Positions 41,201-50,396 are shown, counted from the first letter of the stretch. The stretch is DNA of 64,000 nt from Liolophura sinensis (GCF_032854445.1 NC_088296.1:26777448-26841447); one strand, 5' to 3'. The notes: a model not told the origin generated them from the sequence alone. Made by a program: numbers and translations.

Positions 41201-43400
41201 ACCCCCATCATTTGCTTGTGTAACATCACGGTGATTGTCCATGTGTGCTAACCTATTAAATACATGTATCATTTCCTACCGGCTCTACCCGATTTCCTCC
41301 CACCATAATGCTGGCCGCCGTCGCATCAGTGAAATATTTTGAGTACGGGGTAAAACACCAACCAAACTGTGAGTTTGCCCCGGCCACTGCTTGTTTTCCT
41401 CCACTATAGATGCTGGTCGCCGGTGCATAAACGAAACATATTTGACTACGGCGTAAAGCTTATATATTATTCAAAAAATATATAAATAAATAAACCCCCA
41501 ATCAATGACTGAAGAGACACTTCCTTCTACTAACTGATTTGTGTTAGGGTTAAGTTAGTTACGAATGCTGACCTAGTATAACCCCGTATATCCTTATATC
41601 ACAGAGGGTAATTACCATTTTATTGGCTAAAGCATGTGACTGGCCAGGTGGGGTTATAATTAGCCTATATCAGAACGGAGGCTAATCTAATTTAGTCATC
41701 ATGATTATGTCACCGTGAACAAAGCTAACGGGGACAGGGCCACCCATAGCTTAAATCGCCAGACAAAGATTTTCCCCTAATGTTTCCTCATCCATACATC
41801 GTATTACAAGTAATCTGTACGAAGATTCTTGTATTTATCAGACAAAGGAACCATATTGTCAAATTATCAAAGAATGATTTCAGATAAAATCTAATCGAGG
41901 TATGGCTAAGATATTGTTTTATCGATGTTTATGGGATTGTAGCAAATCTATCGGGAAGTGCCATTTATTTATTTGCTTGGTGTTTTACGCCGCACTCAAG
42001 AATATTGGAAAGTATCACTGATAATATTATGCAATCATTTCAATAAAACTGTCAGAGTTGATCTGGGACGAGTGTGACAACAGGTGCAATAACACAAACT
42101 GCATTGTCTTCCTCACAGGCCATCGTGATCATAAGACAAATCTGATGGTTGCTTTGTTTTCAGAAGTAACACTGCTCAACAATGACATAAAGAAGTGTTG
42201 AGAACGCAGTGCACAATAATCTATGTTACAATATACTATCTGATTTACGCTATCCGTACTTAAGAATTTCACTTACATGACAGGGGTCAGGATTATGGGT
42301 GGGGAAAACCTGAGTTCCCAGAGTTAATCACCGACCTTCGTCAGGTACCTGGTAAACCCACTGATTAAAAACCGCAGCCCAAACAGCTATATAGCTTATA
42401 CCGTTTGAAATGGTTGTTATAGGGCTAGGCGCAAATATTCGTATAGGTGATCTTATAACCTTGATGTTTGTGGTCTAACACAAAATATAGGCCTTTATGC
42501 GGGGAGGTCTGACAGCAACCTGCCGATGGTCGTGGGTTTCCCTCGGGCTCTGTCCGTTTTCTCCACCATAATGCTGGCCGCCGTCGTATAGGTGAAATAT
42601 TCTTGAGTACGGCGTAAAACACCAAATAAAATAAATACACAAATGAAAACATAGGCTTTCACATCCTCGCCATATAAACTTGTACCCAGTATTACCCTTT
42701 GTGAATGTTCACACCTGCCGACATTACGTTCAGCCAGTCATACAAATGCACGCCAACCTTAGGGTTTATTACTTTATTATTAGCGTTTTGTGGGTGGGAA
42801 AAAACTCGCCAATCACCTGGCAAAAAATGTTCTCTTAAAACCACTAAACATCGGGAGTTGGATTCGAACACGCGACGTCACAAACCACGACCGAGCTAAC
42901 GTGGCGGTCAACAACTATATCATCAGTTACTCTTGGACACCTACACAATCATAGTGGATGTCTAATTACAGACGTTGTTTTTCTTTATGGCATGTATGTA
43001 AGCAGTTTTGATATATACAGGTAACTTTCAAAAAACGTTTCTGCACAAGGACGATCCTTTCTCAGCTATATAAACATTAAATTCTTCTGGAGAACTGCAA
43101 TTCTATAATAACTACTGAAAAAGGAGCGTATACGGGACAAACTGCAGAGCAAATTATGTAATTCACATCTACCAAACATTTCAATGGTACAGGTGTTTAT
43201 ATAGGCCTAAAAATAAACAACAAAGAGAGGTGGGAATGCAGCATAGTGACAATAAGAGACAGGCTGACTTACCCACTGTATGTATAGGATTCTCCGCGTA
43301 CACCTTGTCACAGTACCTGAGCATTAGGGAGGTTTTTTCCCACCCCCATCTCCCCCACGACTATCACCTTAAACATTACAGCACTGTCTGACGAGCTCAT
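29122..43400 (-). CDS. Rab-family small GTPase gene (six exons found)
   Basis: I assembled this gene from exons at 43400-43273, 37582-37522, 36848-36771, 34986-34897, 34478-34365 and 29202-29122, all with AG/GT borders and matching phases from the second found exon onward. The product is a membrane-bound molecular switch for vesicle traffic. Visible motifs are the P-loop GEMGVGK, switch II DTAGQERYRTLTS, MYDVTNEDSF, the guanine-specificity GNKIDL, SCRENTN in the SAK-loop position, and a cysteine tail FKCPCI for prenylation. The segment around residue 25-43 (RYCDKVYAENP) and YDVTNE suggest the Rab3/26/27/37 group, but I cannot fix the subfamily. Two defects are visible. The switch I exon (about 23 residues, up to LQIW) was not found between 37583 and 43272, where a 200-N gap lies. 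The P-loop codons carry one extra A. With the missing exon the protein would be about 205 residues, normal for a Rab. Confidence 0.9.
29203..29711. other. Rab last intron, unique part
   Basis: Non-repetitive AT-rich intron sequence between the last exon and the 51-bp array. No other feature is supported. Confidence 0.6.
29712..34364 (-). repeat. 49-51 bp minisatellite built on a 5' splice site
   Basis: There are about 90 copies. On the gene strand each unit reads GAATTGAAG|GTATGTACGAG, then TCTGATGGCACTCTGTTTAA and TAGTGCACAT. The real exon end is GAATTAAAG|GTATGTACGAG, so every unit copies the exon edge and donor. Units near 31380, 32948 and 33908 carry the exact exonic bases. Distal units (29712-30110) are most diverged (GTACGTACGAG or GTACCTACGAG). 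Units come in 51-bp and 49-bp forms (AACAGAGTG versus AACAGTG). Confidence 0.95.
34365..34478 (-). CDS. Rab gene, SCRENTN exon
   Basis: The exon has 38 codons in phase 0, acceptor TTTTCTTTTGTCAG and donor AAG|GTATGT. It encodes FAEFHQIEYHEISCRENTN (the position of the ETSAK-type loop) and the C-terminal helix up to RRIKEKFELK. The 51-bp array begins exactly at this donor and repeats it. Confidence 0.92.
34479..34896 (-). other. Rab intron with short 20-bp repeat
   Basis: The 418-bp intron contains four copies of ACCACAGATAGCCACACCT-like sequence at about 34706-34773. Nothing else is recognised. Confidence 0.6.
34897..34986 (-). CDS. Rab gene, NKID exon
   Basis: The exon has 30 codons in phase 0, acceptor TTTTACTTTCAG and donor CAG|GTAAGT. 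It contains KLIVGNKIDL, the guanine-base recognition motif, followed by a helix with VSKERAKQ. Confidence 0.93.
35155..35515 (+). mobile_element. tRNA-derived SINE-like element, family 2
   Basis: The head looks like a tRNA with a long variable arm: GTCGGAGTGGCTAGAGGTGC, then GTGGGTTCAAAACCCACC as B box. A body follows with AGACCACTTGTCTTCCGCCA, shared with 24738 and 51612, and an AATGAAATAAATATCG-like end. It sits in the Rab intron between 34986 and 36771. Confidence 0.55.
35595..36535 (+). repeat. 52-bp minisatellite, about 18 copies
   Basis: The unit contains AATTAACCATGGCACAGTAA, GGCGACAACAACACAGGCCT and ATATGTAGGGC. Variants alternate TAATGG/TAAGGG and CCTATATG/CATATTG. It lies in the same Rab intron as the family 2 element, away from the exon edges. 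Confidence 0.93.
36771..36848 (-). CDS. Rab gene, exon with YDVTNEDSF
   Basis: The exon has 26 codons in phase 0, acceptor CTTATTTATAG and donor GAG|GTGAGA. It encodes GIVIMYDVTNEDSF and then LPRWLRDVNE, the central beta strand and helix 3 of a Rab fold. Confidence 0.93.
37522..37582 (-). CDS. Rab gene, switch II exon
   Basis: The acceptor TTTCTCCACAG is followed by G, which completes the Trp codon of the invariant WDTAGQ, then DTAGQERYRTLTSGFYRGAE. The donor is GAG|GTCAGT. The 61-bp exon ends in phase 0. A 60-bp tandem array begins immediately at its upstream edge and repeats this acceptor. Confidence 0.93.
37583..38261 (-). repeat. 60-bp minisatellite built on a 3' splice site
   Basis: There are about 11 copies. 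On the gene strand each unit contains TTTCTCCACAG|GGACCTAC, matching the real acceptor and first exon bases TTTCTCCACAG|GGACAC at 37582. The rest of the unit includes ATGTATGGCGTAAGCAATCC. The unit length keeps 20-codon frames open on both strands, which I consider non-coding. The array runs into the N gap. Confidence 0.95.
38262..38461. other. Assembly gap, exactly 200 N
   Basis: The run of N is exactly 200 long, a usual placeholder for unknown size. It separates the 60-bp array from a different 29-bp array, so unique sequence, possibly the missing Rab switch I exon, may be lost here. Confidence 0.98.
38462..39839 (+). repeat. 29-bp minisatellite with 58-bp dimers, about 47 copies
   Basis: The unit is CGATGTGGCGTATTTGGCTG plus AATCAGTGT. 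A second type has TATATGTCTG in place of TATTTGGCTG, and the two often alternate. The rightmost units change to TATGTCAAAATCAG and TTTGGCAGAATCAG. It lies within the first long Rab intron. Confidence 0.95.
39840..40303. other. Rab intron, unique sequence
   Basis: I searched both strands for the missing switch I exon (an IDFK/VDFK to LQIW coding block with splice sites) and did not find it. No other feature is recognised. Confidence 0.5.
40304..40568 (-). mobile_element. Full-length tRNA-derived SINE, family 1
   Basis: Read on the minus strand it starts GGGGGGCCTCCGTGGTTCAG, continues TTGGTTAGCGCGCTAGCGCA (A box) and has a weakened B box in place of GAGTTCAAGTCC. The body has CAGCTCATGCTGGCTTCACC and ATAATGCTGGCCGCTGTCGT, and it ends in an ATAAATAAATAAT tail. 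Confidence 0.9.
40569..41276. other. Rab intron, unique sequence
   Basis: No exon is supported on either strand; the missing Rab exon was looked for here without success. Confidence 0.45.
41277..41495 (+). mobile_element. Two truncated family 1 SINE copies in tandem
   Basis: The first copy (about 41277-41365) keeps TTTCCTCCCACCATAATGCT and GAGTACGGGGTAAAACACCA. The second (about 41375-41495) keeps TGCCCCGGCCACTGC, GATGCTGGTCGCCGG and an AAATAAATAAA tail. Both are 3' ends only. Confidence 0.7.
41496..42239. other. Rab intron; one SINE tail fragment
   Basis: The only recognised element is a reverse family 1 tail fragment at about 41963-42006 (TTATTTATTTGCTTGGTGTT). No exon is supported. Confidence 0.45.
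42240..42360 (-). mobile_element. Degraded SINE fragment, family 1
   Basis: In reverse it retains the TTACGC..GTACTTAAGAATTTCAC tail block, the GGTCAGGATTATGGGTGGGG block and an ACCGACCTTCGTCAGGTACC block. It is strongly diverged. Confidence 0.55.
42495..42640 (+). mobile_element. 3' half of a family 1 SINE
   Basis: The copy keeps GGTCTGACAGCAACCTGCCG, TCGTGGGTTTCCCTCGGGCT, ATAATGCTGGCCGCCGTCGT and TTGAGTACGGCGTAAAACAC with an AAATAAAATAAATA tail. The tRNA-like head is missing. Confidence 0.85.
42840..42908 (-). repeat. tRNA-like sequence, probably a SINE head
   Basis: On the minus strand it has a partial A box (TTAGCTCGGTCGTGG) and a good B box (GTGTTCGAATCC) at tRNA-like spacing, but no closing acceptor stem. 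It is therefore a tRNA-derived fragment, not a functional tRNA gene. Confidence 0.4.
43273..43400 (-). CDS. Rab gene, first coding exon (P-loop), frameshifted
   Basis: The ATG at 43400-43398 has A at -3. The frame reads MSSSDSAVMFKVIVVGEMG up to GVGK, then meets six A residues (forward T6 at 43333-43338) where five would continue KTSLMLRYCDKVYAENP. Downstream of the run the correct residues continue in the shifted frame to the donor GG|GTAAGT. The uncorrected frame stops soon after the run. All other exons are intact, so a homopolymer error in the assembly is the simplest reading. A true null allele is possible. Confidence 0.85.
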
Positions 43401-44216
43401 TGTCGCCACGGCGCAGGTGTGGTCACGTGACAGGCACGAGACCTAAGTATAATTAACTCCAATGTTCCGTTATAGTGTCCGTGGCTCAGGTAAAATAATA
43501 ATTCAACCGGTAAATTCTTGACGGTGTTTATTTCTGCTGCGCGTATTTTGACAGGTATTCACCTTGACACCTCCAGTATTTCCCACGTTACCCACACCTG
43601 AGGTCAATATCTGAGGAGCTTATCGGATGATCTGGTGCTGTCGTCTACATGTACAGGTATACCTGTAATCCCAGCTGTTTTGTGTTCGAGTGAGGTATTT
43701 AAAGGAGTCTTGCTGCAATGCTAGCTTCAAATGTCGATCCTTGCTTTAACTGTCGATCCTTCAAATGCCGATCCTTGCTTTAAATGCCGATAATTTAATT
43801 TCAATTTTCGATCTTTGGTTGATCATGTATGGTAATGTTCCCAAGGTTGTATAATCCTTTAGCACTGCCGAGACCAGTGTTACTGTGTCTCTTAGCTTAG
43901 TGTCACAAACTGCTAGCATGAAATATTCTGAAAATAAGAAGACATATGCAGCTTGCACTATTAAACATCCAGGAAGTTGCTAGTCAACAGCTGTAATAGC
44001 TAGTGCTCCCGAGTCGTCTTATCTAGAAGTGTCTGCACGATTCTCTACGCGGTGACCTGGGGTCAGGCTTCCTAGCAGCCACGTGGTATCTCGTGGATAA
44101 CGTGGACAAGAAATCTTGCCTAACCCTAAGGCGTGTGCAATGTATTGGTAGATTTTCCAAGAAAAACTTTGTTTAACAAACTCGCAACCATTCCATATAT
44201 TTACAAGATGACGTCG
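43401..44216 (-). promoter_or_regulatory. Region upstream of the Rab start codon
   Basis: This stretch should contain the Rab 5' UTR and perhaps its promoter or a 5' UTR intron. I see no TATA box at a telling distance and no certain upstream exon. The repeated CGATCCTTCAAATGCCGATC-like motif near 43735-43815 is a short local repeat. Confidence 0.25.
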
Positions 44217-44310
44217 TCAAGGTAAGGTGTTGTCTGCCGGTAAGGCTGCCTGAACCTTGCTCATCTCATTCCTCAGAGCTTCTGCCTCGGAATTTCCAGA
44301 TGGTGAGAAA
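44217..44310 (-). CDS. Possible terminal exon of an unidentified gene
   Basis: A polypyrimidine acceptor (TTGTTTATTTTAG) ends at 44311. The following frame reads FSPSGNSEAEALRNEMSKVQ, then AALPADNTLP and a TGA at 44219-44217. The composition looks like a helical protein end. Upstream exons were not identified, and the Rab start lies 0.8 kb downstream on the same strand. On the plus strand the same place holds CAAG|GTAAGG, so strand is not certain. Confidence 0.3.
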
Positions 44311-44619
44311 CTAAAATAAACAAGTAACAACACAGACATCTTGTTAACCGTGTTATCATGGTGACAGCCATACAATCATTACAAAGACGAAACCTACTGA
44401 CTGGCCATTGTCTCATTTGAGACAAACATAGATGTATTATGTAACGTTCGCTGTCTGTCTTCAGGCACTTTCAAGATAATCTCATGGATTTATCATAATG
44501 TAAAGCAATATACGAATGTACACTACGGAAACAGCACAAATCATTAGAGAAATGCAATATTCGTTTCGCACCGTTATATACTTAAATATAAAGATAGAGG
44601 AATAAAAGTAGATGGAAAT

Positions 44620-44868
44620 TAGAAAGAGTAAGACATAGAGACATAGAGACAAAGACATGGGGACAGTGAGACAGTGAGACATTGAGACACAGAGACATAC
44701 AGACATGGGGAAAGTGAGACATAGACAGTGAGACATAGAGATAATGAGACATAGAGGCAGTGAGACAGTGAGACACAGGGACATAGAGACGTAGAGACAG
44801 TGAGACATTGAGACAGTGAGACATAGAAACAGGGAGACATAGAAACAGGGAGACATAGAAAAACTGCT
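44620..44868 (+). repeat. Degenerate AGACATAG-type minisatellite
   Basis: The stretch is made of 6-8 bp blocks such as GAGACATAGAGACA, GTGAGACAGTGAGACA and GGGAGACATAGAAACA. It is almost free of pyrimidine runs on this strand. Open frames on the minus strand (SLCLTVSMS-like) result from composition. Confidence 0.9.
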
Positions 44869-44994
44869 GGCTGAAGTTATTTTCCTAATCCTTATCAGTA
44901 TGTTATGACAACAGCTGTGTTGGATTTGGTGAGAAACTTTGTCTTATTTTCCAGCTAAGTTCACTTTAACAGTTATATAATCCTCAGCTGATTT

Positions 44995-45052
44995 AATTCA
45001 GTCAGTGGCATTAATTCGGTCAGTGGCATTAATTCGGTCAGTGGCATTACGG
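44995..45052 (+). repeat. Three copies of an 18-bp repeat
   Basis: TCAGTGGCATTAATTCGG occurs three times in a row, with small differences at the ends. Confidence 0.85.
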
Positions 45053-45186
45053 CTGTTAACATAAGCAGGCAAGTATGAAATAAGCAGAAGTTCATCAAGA
45101 CCTGATCTCGAAGGTCTATAATTACCCAGGGATATACTTCGTCAAGTTGAGTAGGAATCTTTGCATAAATGTCTCGTGGCATGTCA

Positions 45187-46140
45187 GAAGTAACCTACCT
45201 CCCTTTGTCTGGAGTAACTTACCGCCCTTTCACTGGAGTAACCTACCTCCCTTTGTCTGGAGTAACTTGCCGCTCTTTGTCTGGAGTAACTTACTGCCCT
45301 TTGTCTGGAGTAACCTGACGCCCTTTCTCTGGAGTAACTTACCGCCCTTTCTCTGGAGCAACCTAACGCCCCTTGTCTGGAGTAACTTACCGCCCTTTGT
45401 CTGGAGTAACTTACCGCCCTTTCTCTGGAGTAACGTACCGCCCTTTCTCTGGAGTAACTTACCGCCCTTTTTCTCGAGTAACCTAACGCCCTTTGTCTGG
45501 AGTAACTTACCTCCTTTTCTCTGGAGTCACTTAACGCCCTTTCTCTGGAGTAACTTACCGCCCTTTCTCTGGAGTAACGTACCGCCCTTTCTCTGGAGTA
45601 ACTTACCGCCCTTTCTTTGGAGTAACCTAACGCCCTTTGTCTGGAGTAACTTACCGCCATTTGTCTGAAGTAACTTACCGCCCTTTCTCTGGAGTAAACT
45701 ACCGCCCTTTCCCTGGAGTAACTTACCGCCCTTTCTTTGGAGTAACCTAACGCCCTTTGTCTGGAGTAACTTACCGCCCTTTCTCTGGAGTAACCTAACG
45801 CCCTTTCTCTGGAGTAACTTACCGCCCTTTCTCTGGAGTAACTTACCGCCCTTTCTTTGGAGTAACCTAACGCCCTTTGTCTGGAGTAACCTGACGCCCT
45901 TTGTCTGGAGTAACTTACCGCCCTTTCTTTGGAGTAACCTAACGCCATTTGTCTGAAGTAACTTACCGCCCTTTCTCTGGAGTAACCTACCGCCCTTTGT
46001 CTGGAGTAACTTACCACCCTTTCTCTGGAGTAACCTAACGCCCTTTGTCTGGAGTAACTTACCGCCCTTTGTCTGGAGTAACCTAACGCCCTTTGTCTGA
46101 AGTAACCTACCGCCCTTTCTCTAGAGTAACCTACCGCCCT
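45187..46140 (-). repeat. 24-bp minisatellite with GTAAGTTAC core, about 40 copies
   Basis: The unit on plus is GGAGTAACTTACCGCCCTTT plus CTCT. On minus each unit reads GGGCG|GTAAGTTACTCC, a consensus-like 5' splice site. Some units read GTAGGTTAC or GTTAGGTTAC instead. The 24-bp length keeps frames open on both strands (WSNLPPFL on plus, RAVSYSRQ on minus), which I do not take as coding. Confidence 0.95.
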
Positions 46141-46275
46141 GTGCCCGGCTCTAAACAGCCACAGCTGTATTTGAGAAAGCGACTTCAATTGTCATCGAAA
46201 ACATTATATGATTCTAAGCATCAGCTGAATCTTAGTCAGCTGTTTATTTCCTTTAGATGCGAATGTATTTCAATT

Positions 46276-46930
46276 GATCGATTGATTTGGGATAAACGTC
46301 GCCTTCAGCAATATTACATGTGAGGTCATATGTATACTGAATCTATTAACTTGACCTATCCATTTTTTCTCTATGTAAGTATGAAATGATTGCCTTCAGC
46401 AGTATTACATGTGAGGTCATATGTATACTGAATCTGTTAACTTGACCTATCTATTTTTTCTCTATGTAAGTATGAAATGATTGCCTTCAGCAATATTACA
46501 TGTGAGGTCATATGTATACTGAATCTATTAACTTGACCTATCCATTTTTTCTCTATGTAAGTATGAAATGATTGCCTTCAGCAATATTACATGTAAGGTC
46601 ATATGTATACTGAATCTATTAACTTGACCTATCCATTTTTTCTCTATGTAAGTATGAAATGATTGCCTTCAGCAATATTACATGTGAGGTCATATGTATA
46701 CTGAATCTGTTAACTTGACCTATCCATTTATTCTCTATGTAAGTATGAAATGATTGCCTTCAGCAATATTACATGTGAGGTCATATGTATACTGAATCTG
46801 TTAACTTGACCTATCCATTTATTCTCTATGTAAGTATGAAATGATTGCCTTCAGCAATATTACATGTGAGGTCATATGTATACCGAATCTGTTAACTTGA
46901 CCTATCCATTTATTCTCTACGTAAGTATGA
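46276..46930 (+). repeat. 91-bp tandem repeat, about 7 copies
   Basis: Copies start at 46321, 46412 and 46503 and so on, measured at TGAGGTCATATG. The unit includes ACTGAATCTATTAACTTGAC, CTATGTAAGTATGAAATGAT and TGCCTTCAGCAATATTACAT. Copies are about 95 percent alike by eye. Confidence 0.94.
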
Positions 46931-46954
46931 GAATGAACATTTAGAGACTTGTTC

Positions 46955-47027
46955 AAGCGATTCTTGGGTTTGAAGCCCGGACTCCCTGCTTGTGAAATGG
47001 GCGGTATTACCCATCGGCTACAACATT
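46955..47027 (-). repeat. tRNA-like fragment
   Basis: On minus it has TAGCCGATGGGTAATACC and a B-box-like GGGCTTCAAACCC. Stems do not close properly, so it is probably a SINE head or tRNA relic. Confidence 0.35.
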
Positions 47028-47285
47028 AATGTAAAACGTGTTTAAAGACAGATAACATACTATATATAAGCGATACGTCAAGGCAGACGTAAACTGACAC
47101 CCTATCGGTCATTACACGTTGCTCCGCTATCTTGAATGAACACAAATACTTGAACTTTGTACAGAACTATGCAGTCCATTCGATCTCGTCTACGCGGAAG
47201 GAGACAGGCATATTTACGTGATAAATCTTGTGAAAAGGAGGGGCTTTATGTATAGCATACAGTATAAAATCTCCTGGTACAAGTC

Positions 47286-47411
47286 ACGTGATGGTGCGCT
47301 TCTCGCGTGACACGATGCCCTGTATATCTCCCCACGGACATACTAGTATCATGACATCACTCGCGTGACACGATGCCCTGTATATCTCCCCACGGACATA
47401 CTCGTATCATG
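47286..47411 (+). repeat. Two near-identical 62-bp copies
   Basis: CTCGCGTGACACGATGCCCT and TCTCCCCACGGACATACT occur twice, followed each time by GTATCATGACATCA. The copies differ at one or two positions. Confidence 0.85.
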
Positions 47412-47456
47412 ACATCATCGATGTTTCTGCGATGATTTGATTTTTGCTGTTCTACG

Positions 47457-48222
47457 AAATCGGCCCATATTTCCAAATGATCACAGCTTCACCCTGAACA
47501 TGAGGCTTATCGCGTGTTCAAATCGGCCCATATTTCCAAATGATCACAGCTTCACCCTGAACATGAGGCTTATCGTGTGTTCAAATCGGCCCATATTTCC
47601 AAATGATCACAGCTTCACCCTGAGCATGAGGCTTATCGCGTGTTCAAATCGGCCCATATTTCCAAATGATCACAGCTTCACCCTGAACATGAGGCTTATC
47701 GCGTGTTCAAATCGGCCCATATTTCCAAATGATCACAGCTTCACCCTGAACATGAGGCTTATCGCGTGTTCAAATCGGCCCATATTTCCAAATGATCACA
47801 GCTTCACCCTGAGCATGAGGCTTATCGCGTGTTCAAATCGGCCCATATTTCCAAATGATCACAGCTTCACCCTGAACATGAGGCTTATCGCGTGTTCAAA
47901 TCGGCCCTTATTTCCAAATGATCACAGCTTCACCCTGAACATGAGGCTTATCGCGTGTTCAAATCGGCCCATATTTCCAAATGATCACAGCTTCACCCTG
48001 AACATGAGGCTTATCGCGTGTTCAAATCGGCCCTTATTTCCAAATGATCACAGCTTCACCCTGAATACGAGGCTTATCGCGTGTTCAAATCGGCCCATAT
48101 TTCCAAATGATCACAGCTTCACCCTGAACATGAGGCTTATCGCGTGTTCAAATCGGCCCATATTTCCAAATGATCACAGCTTCACCCTGAACATGAGGCT
48201 TATCGCGTGTTCAAATCGGCCC
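47457..48222 (+). repeat. 63-bp minisatellite, 12 nearly identical copies
   Basis: The unit contains AATCGGCCCATATTTCCAAA, TGATCACAGCTTCACCCTGA and ACATGAGGCTTATCGCGTGT. The 63-bp length gives an open plus frame of 21-residue repeats (RPIFPNDHSFTLNMR). Only a few positions vary (CCATATT/CCTTATT, AACATG/AGCATG/ATACG). I see no splice sites or start context that make it a gene. Confidence 0.95.
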
Positions 48223-48404
48223 AGTACTGTGGCCATTACTGGCTGATATATTTTAATAAATAGAAAGCGGAATTTGTCCCTTTTTCCCCCCTCATATTAT
48301 CCTTTGTTCCTTAACGTCAAAGGCAACCTACTCTCGATTAAATGTATCTTGTCAACTTTGTCATTTTAAGTACTCAGACGACGATTAAGCATAAGCTTAT
48401 AAGG

Positions 48405-48730
48405 ATAAGCTCTGTTTTTTCTGATTGACCTGTAAGCGCTGTTTTCCTGTCTGACATGTAAGAGCTGTTTTTCCTGTCTGACGTTTAAGCACTGTTTTTT
48501 CCTGTCTGACATGTAAGCGTTGTTTTTTCCTGTCTGACGTGTAAGCGCTGTTTTTCCTGCCTGACGTGTAATCGTTGTTTTTTCTGTCTGACGTGTAAGC
48601 GCTGTTTTTTCTTGTCTGACATGTAAGCGCTGTTTTTCCTGCCTGACCTGTAAACGCTGTTTTTCCTGTCTGACGTGTAAGCGCTGTTTTTCCTGTCTGA
48701 CGTGTAAGCGCTGTTTTTCCTCTCTGATGT
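48405..48730 (+). repeat. About 27-bp minisatellite, 12 copies
   Basis: The unit resembles CTGTCTGACGTGTAAGCGCT plus GTTTTTC, with T-run length changes between copies. The T-run changes break the reading frame repeatedly. Confidence 0.9.
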
Positions 48731-49074
48731 AAAAATGACGTACGTGAAATCCGCGGCATGAACGCTACAGTTAACACTCAGTATAAGCCAGTGGTGGTAA
48801 AGTTCATCTATCAGATGCCTTCAGGGATATCTCTCAAAATATTCACGTTAATCAGATAACCCTAGGGTTATATTGTTTGGTGAGCAGATACGTCTCAGTA
48901 AAGACTGGCACTGTAAAAGACTGTACCCAGATAATGTAAACGACTCCAGCCTGACAGCATGGAAAGTAAAACCAACACAGCGACTTCAGTGTGATACGCG
49001 GAAAATGGTCACACATATCCGGTTAAATTCGGCCCTTGTCCATTTATCTCTGTCAAATGGTTTTACATAACGTG

Positions 49075-49075
49075 G

Positions 49076-49117
<42 letters not shown>

Positions 49118-49122
49118 TATAC
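49075..49122 (+). repeat. (TA)n microsatellite
   Basis: About 48 bases of alternating TA with a single TG interruption. Confidence 0.95.
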
Positions 49123-49299
49123 AAGAATCAACAAGAATATTGCGGCAGGCAATCTGAAGCAATGCATTCATCTATGCTTATCTGTAACAATTTCAACCAG
49201 ACTGTGTAAGGTCCTTTGCAAAAGTCACGTGCACGGTTAAGCCATGACTACAACCACACCCGCGGTTGTGTATACTTTTTTAACATATCTGTTTAACTT

Positions 49300-49733
49300 T
49301 AAGTGTTCTTTGCTAGTTATCTGTTACATTTCAGCTACTCAGTGGCAGTTATCTGTTACATTTCAGTTACTCAGTGACAGTTATCTGCTACATTCCAACT
49401 ACTCAGTGACAGTTATCTGTTACATTTCAGCTACTCAGTGACAGTTCTCTGTTACACTTGAACTACTCAGTGACAGTTATCTGTTACACTACAGCTACTC
49501 AGTGACAGTTATCTGTTACAGTTCAACTACTCAGTGACAGTTATCTGTTACACTTCAACTACTCAGTGACAGTTATCTGTTACATTTCAGCTACTCAGTG
49601 ACAGTTGTCTTTTACATTTCAGCTACTCAGTGACAGTTATCTGTTACAGTTCAACTACTCAGTGATAGTTATCTGTTACACTACAGCTACTCAGTGACAG
49701 TTATCTGTTACACTTCAACTACTCAGTGACAGG
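49300..49733 (+). repeat. 32-bp minisatellite, about 13 copies
   Basis: The unit is CTACTCAGTGACAGTTATCT plus GTTACATTTCAG. The TTACATTTCAG end is 3' splice-site-like on the plus strand. Variants replace CATTTCAG by CACTTCAA or CAGTTCAA. Confidence 0.93.
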
Positions 49734-50396
49734 TAAAAGGTTTACGAGCACAGTTGTGTAGAAGCAGTGACGTTTTACAGAAAATCACTAAACCTTTCAC
49801 CGACTGAACAGATTTTTTAAAGCGGGTTGTGTTACCTATCAGAACAGGTGTGATTATCACAGCACTGGACAGTTTACTGCTGGCTGTAACGCCTATGTAA
49901 AGCACATGTAGTCACTTACCTGTCTCTATAACACCTGAGTCATACACACAAGCTTTTCCTGAGCGCGATATATCGCTATGTTCAGTCACAAGTATAACTA
50001 CTCTAAAGGTAGAGTAGGACATATACAGCTGTGGCTTTGGCAGACGTCTGTACAGCCCCAGTCTGTGTAGAAAGTGGAGTATGCTGAATCACGTGGCATC
50101 AGGTCGATGTTCTTGATGTCAATTTCAGGTAGATTAGATTACCTTATCATTGTTAAAAGTTTGTTGTCTTTATCAGTTGTCTTTATACCGTATACAGAGG
50201 GAAAAGGGAACAAAAGCAAACCATCACTGTGCCTAATTGCTTGGATGATTGAGTGATTGGTTAACAGACTGAGGGATGCATGGACAAACTTGCGTTTCTG
50301 TTTGGCCCGAATAGACGGACGAGCTAACAGACAATATGACTGATCAGTTTATTTTAGTTTTTCTAACTACTCTAATTTGATTGATTTATTTTAATT
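49734..50396. other. No certain gene
   Basis: A minus-strand open stretch ending at a donor-like CAG|GTAAGT (49920) was noted, but no compatible partner exon was found. The sequence is otherwise unremarkable. Confidence 0.35.

Noticed and set aside
42840-42908. Functional tRNA gene on minus
   Set aside because: The B box is good, but there is no acceptor stem pairing or clear anticodon arm. It is best read as a SINE head.
45184-46188. 334-codon minus frame with RAVSYSRQ repeats and 173-codon plus frame with WSNLPPF repeats
   Set aside because: Both strands are open because of a 24-bp unit. The peptide ends in low-complexity sequence and has no gene structure around it.
47437-48246. 269-codon plus frame with RPIFPNDHSF repeats
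   Set aside because: The unit is 63 bp and nearly identical between copies at all codon positions. There is no ATG in good context and no splice support.
49723-50090. Minus-strand exon pair around 49893-49919
   Set aside because: A donor at 49920 and an acceptor at 49893 are in matching phase, but the intron would be only 27 bases, too short for splicing. The single long open stretch ending at 49920 is not enough alone.
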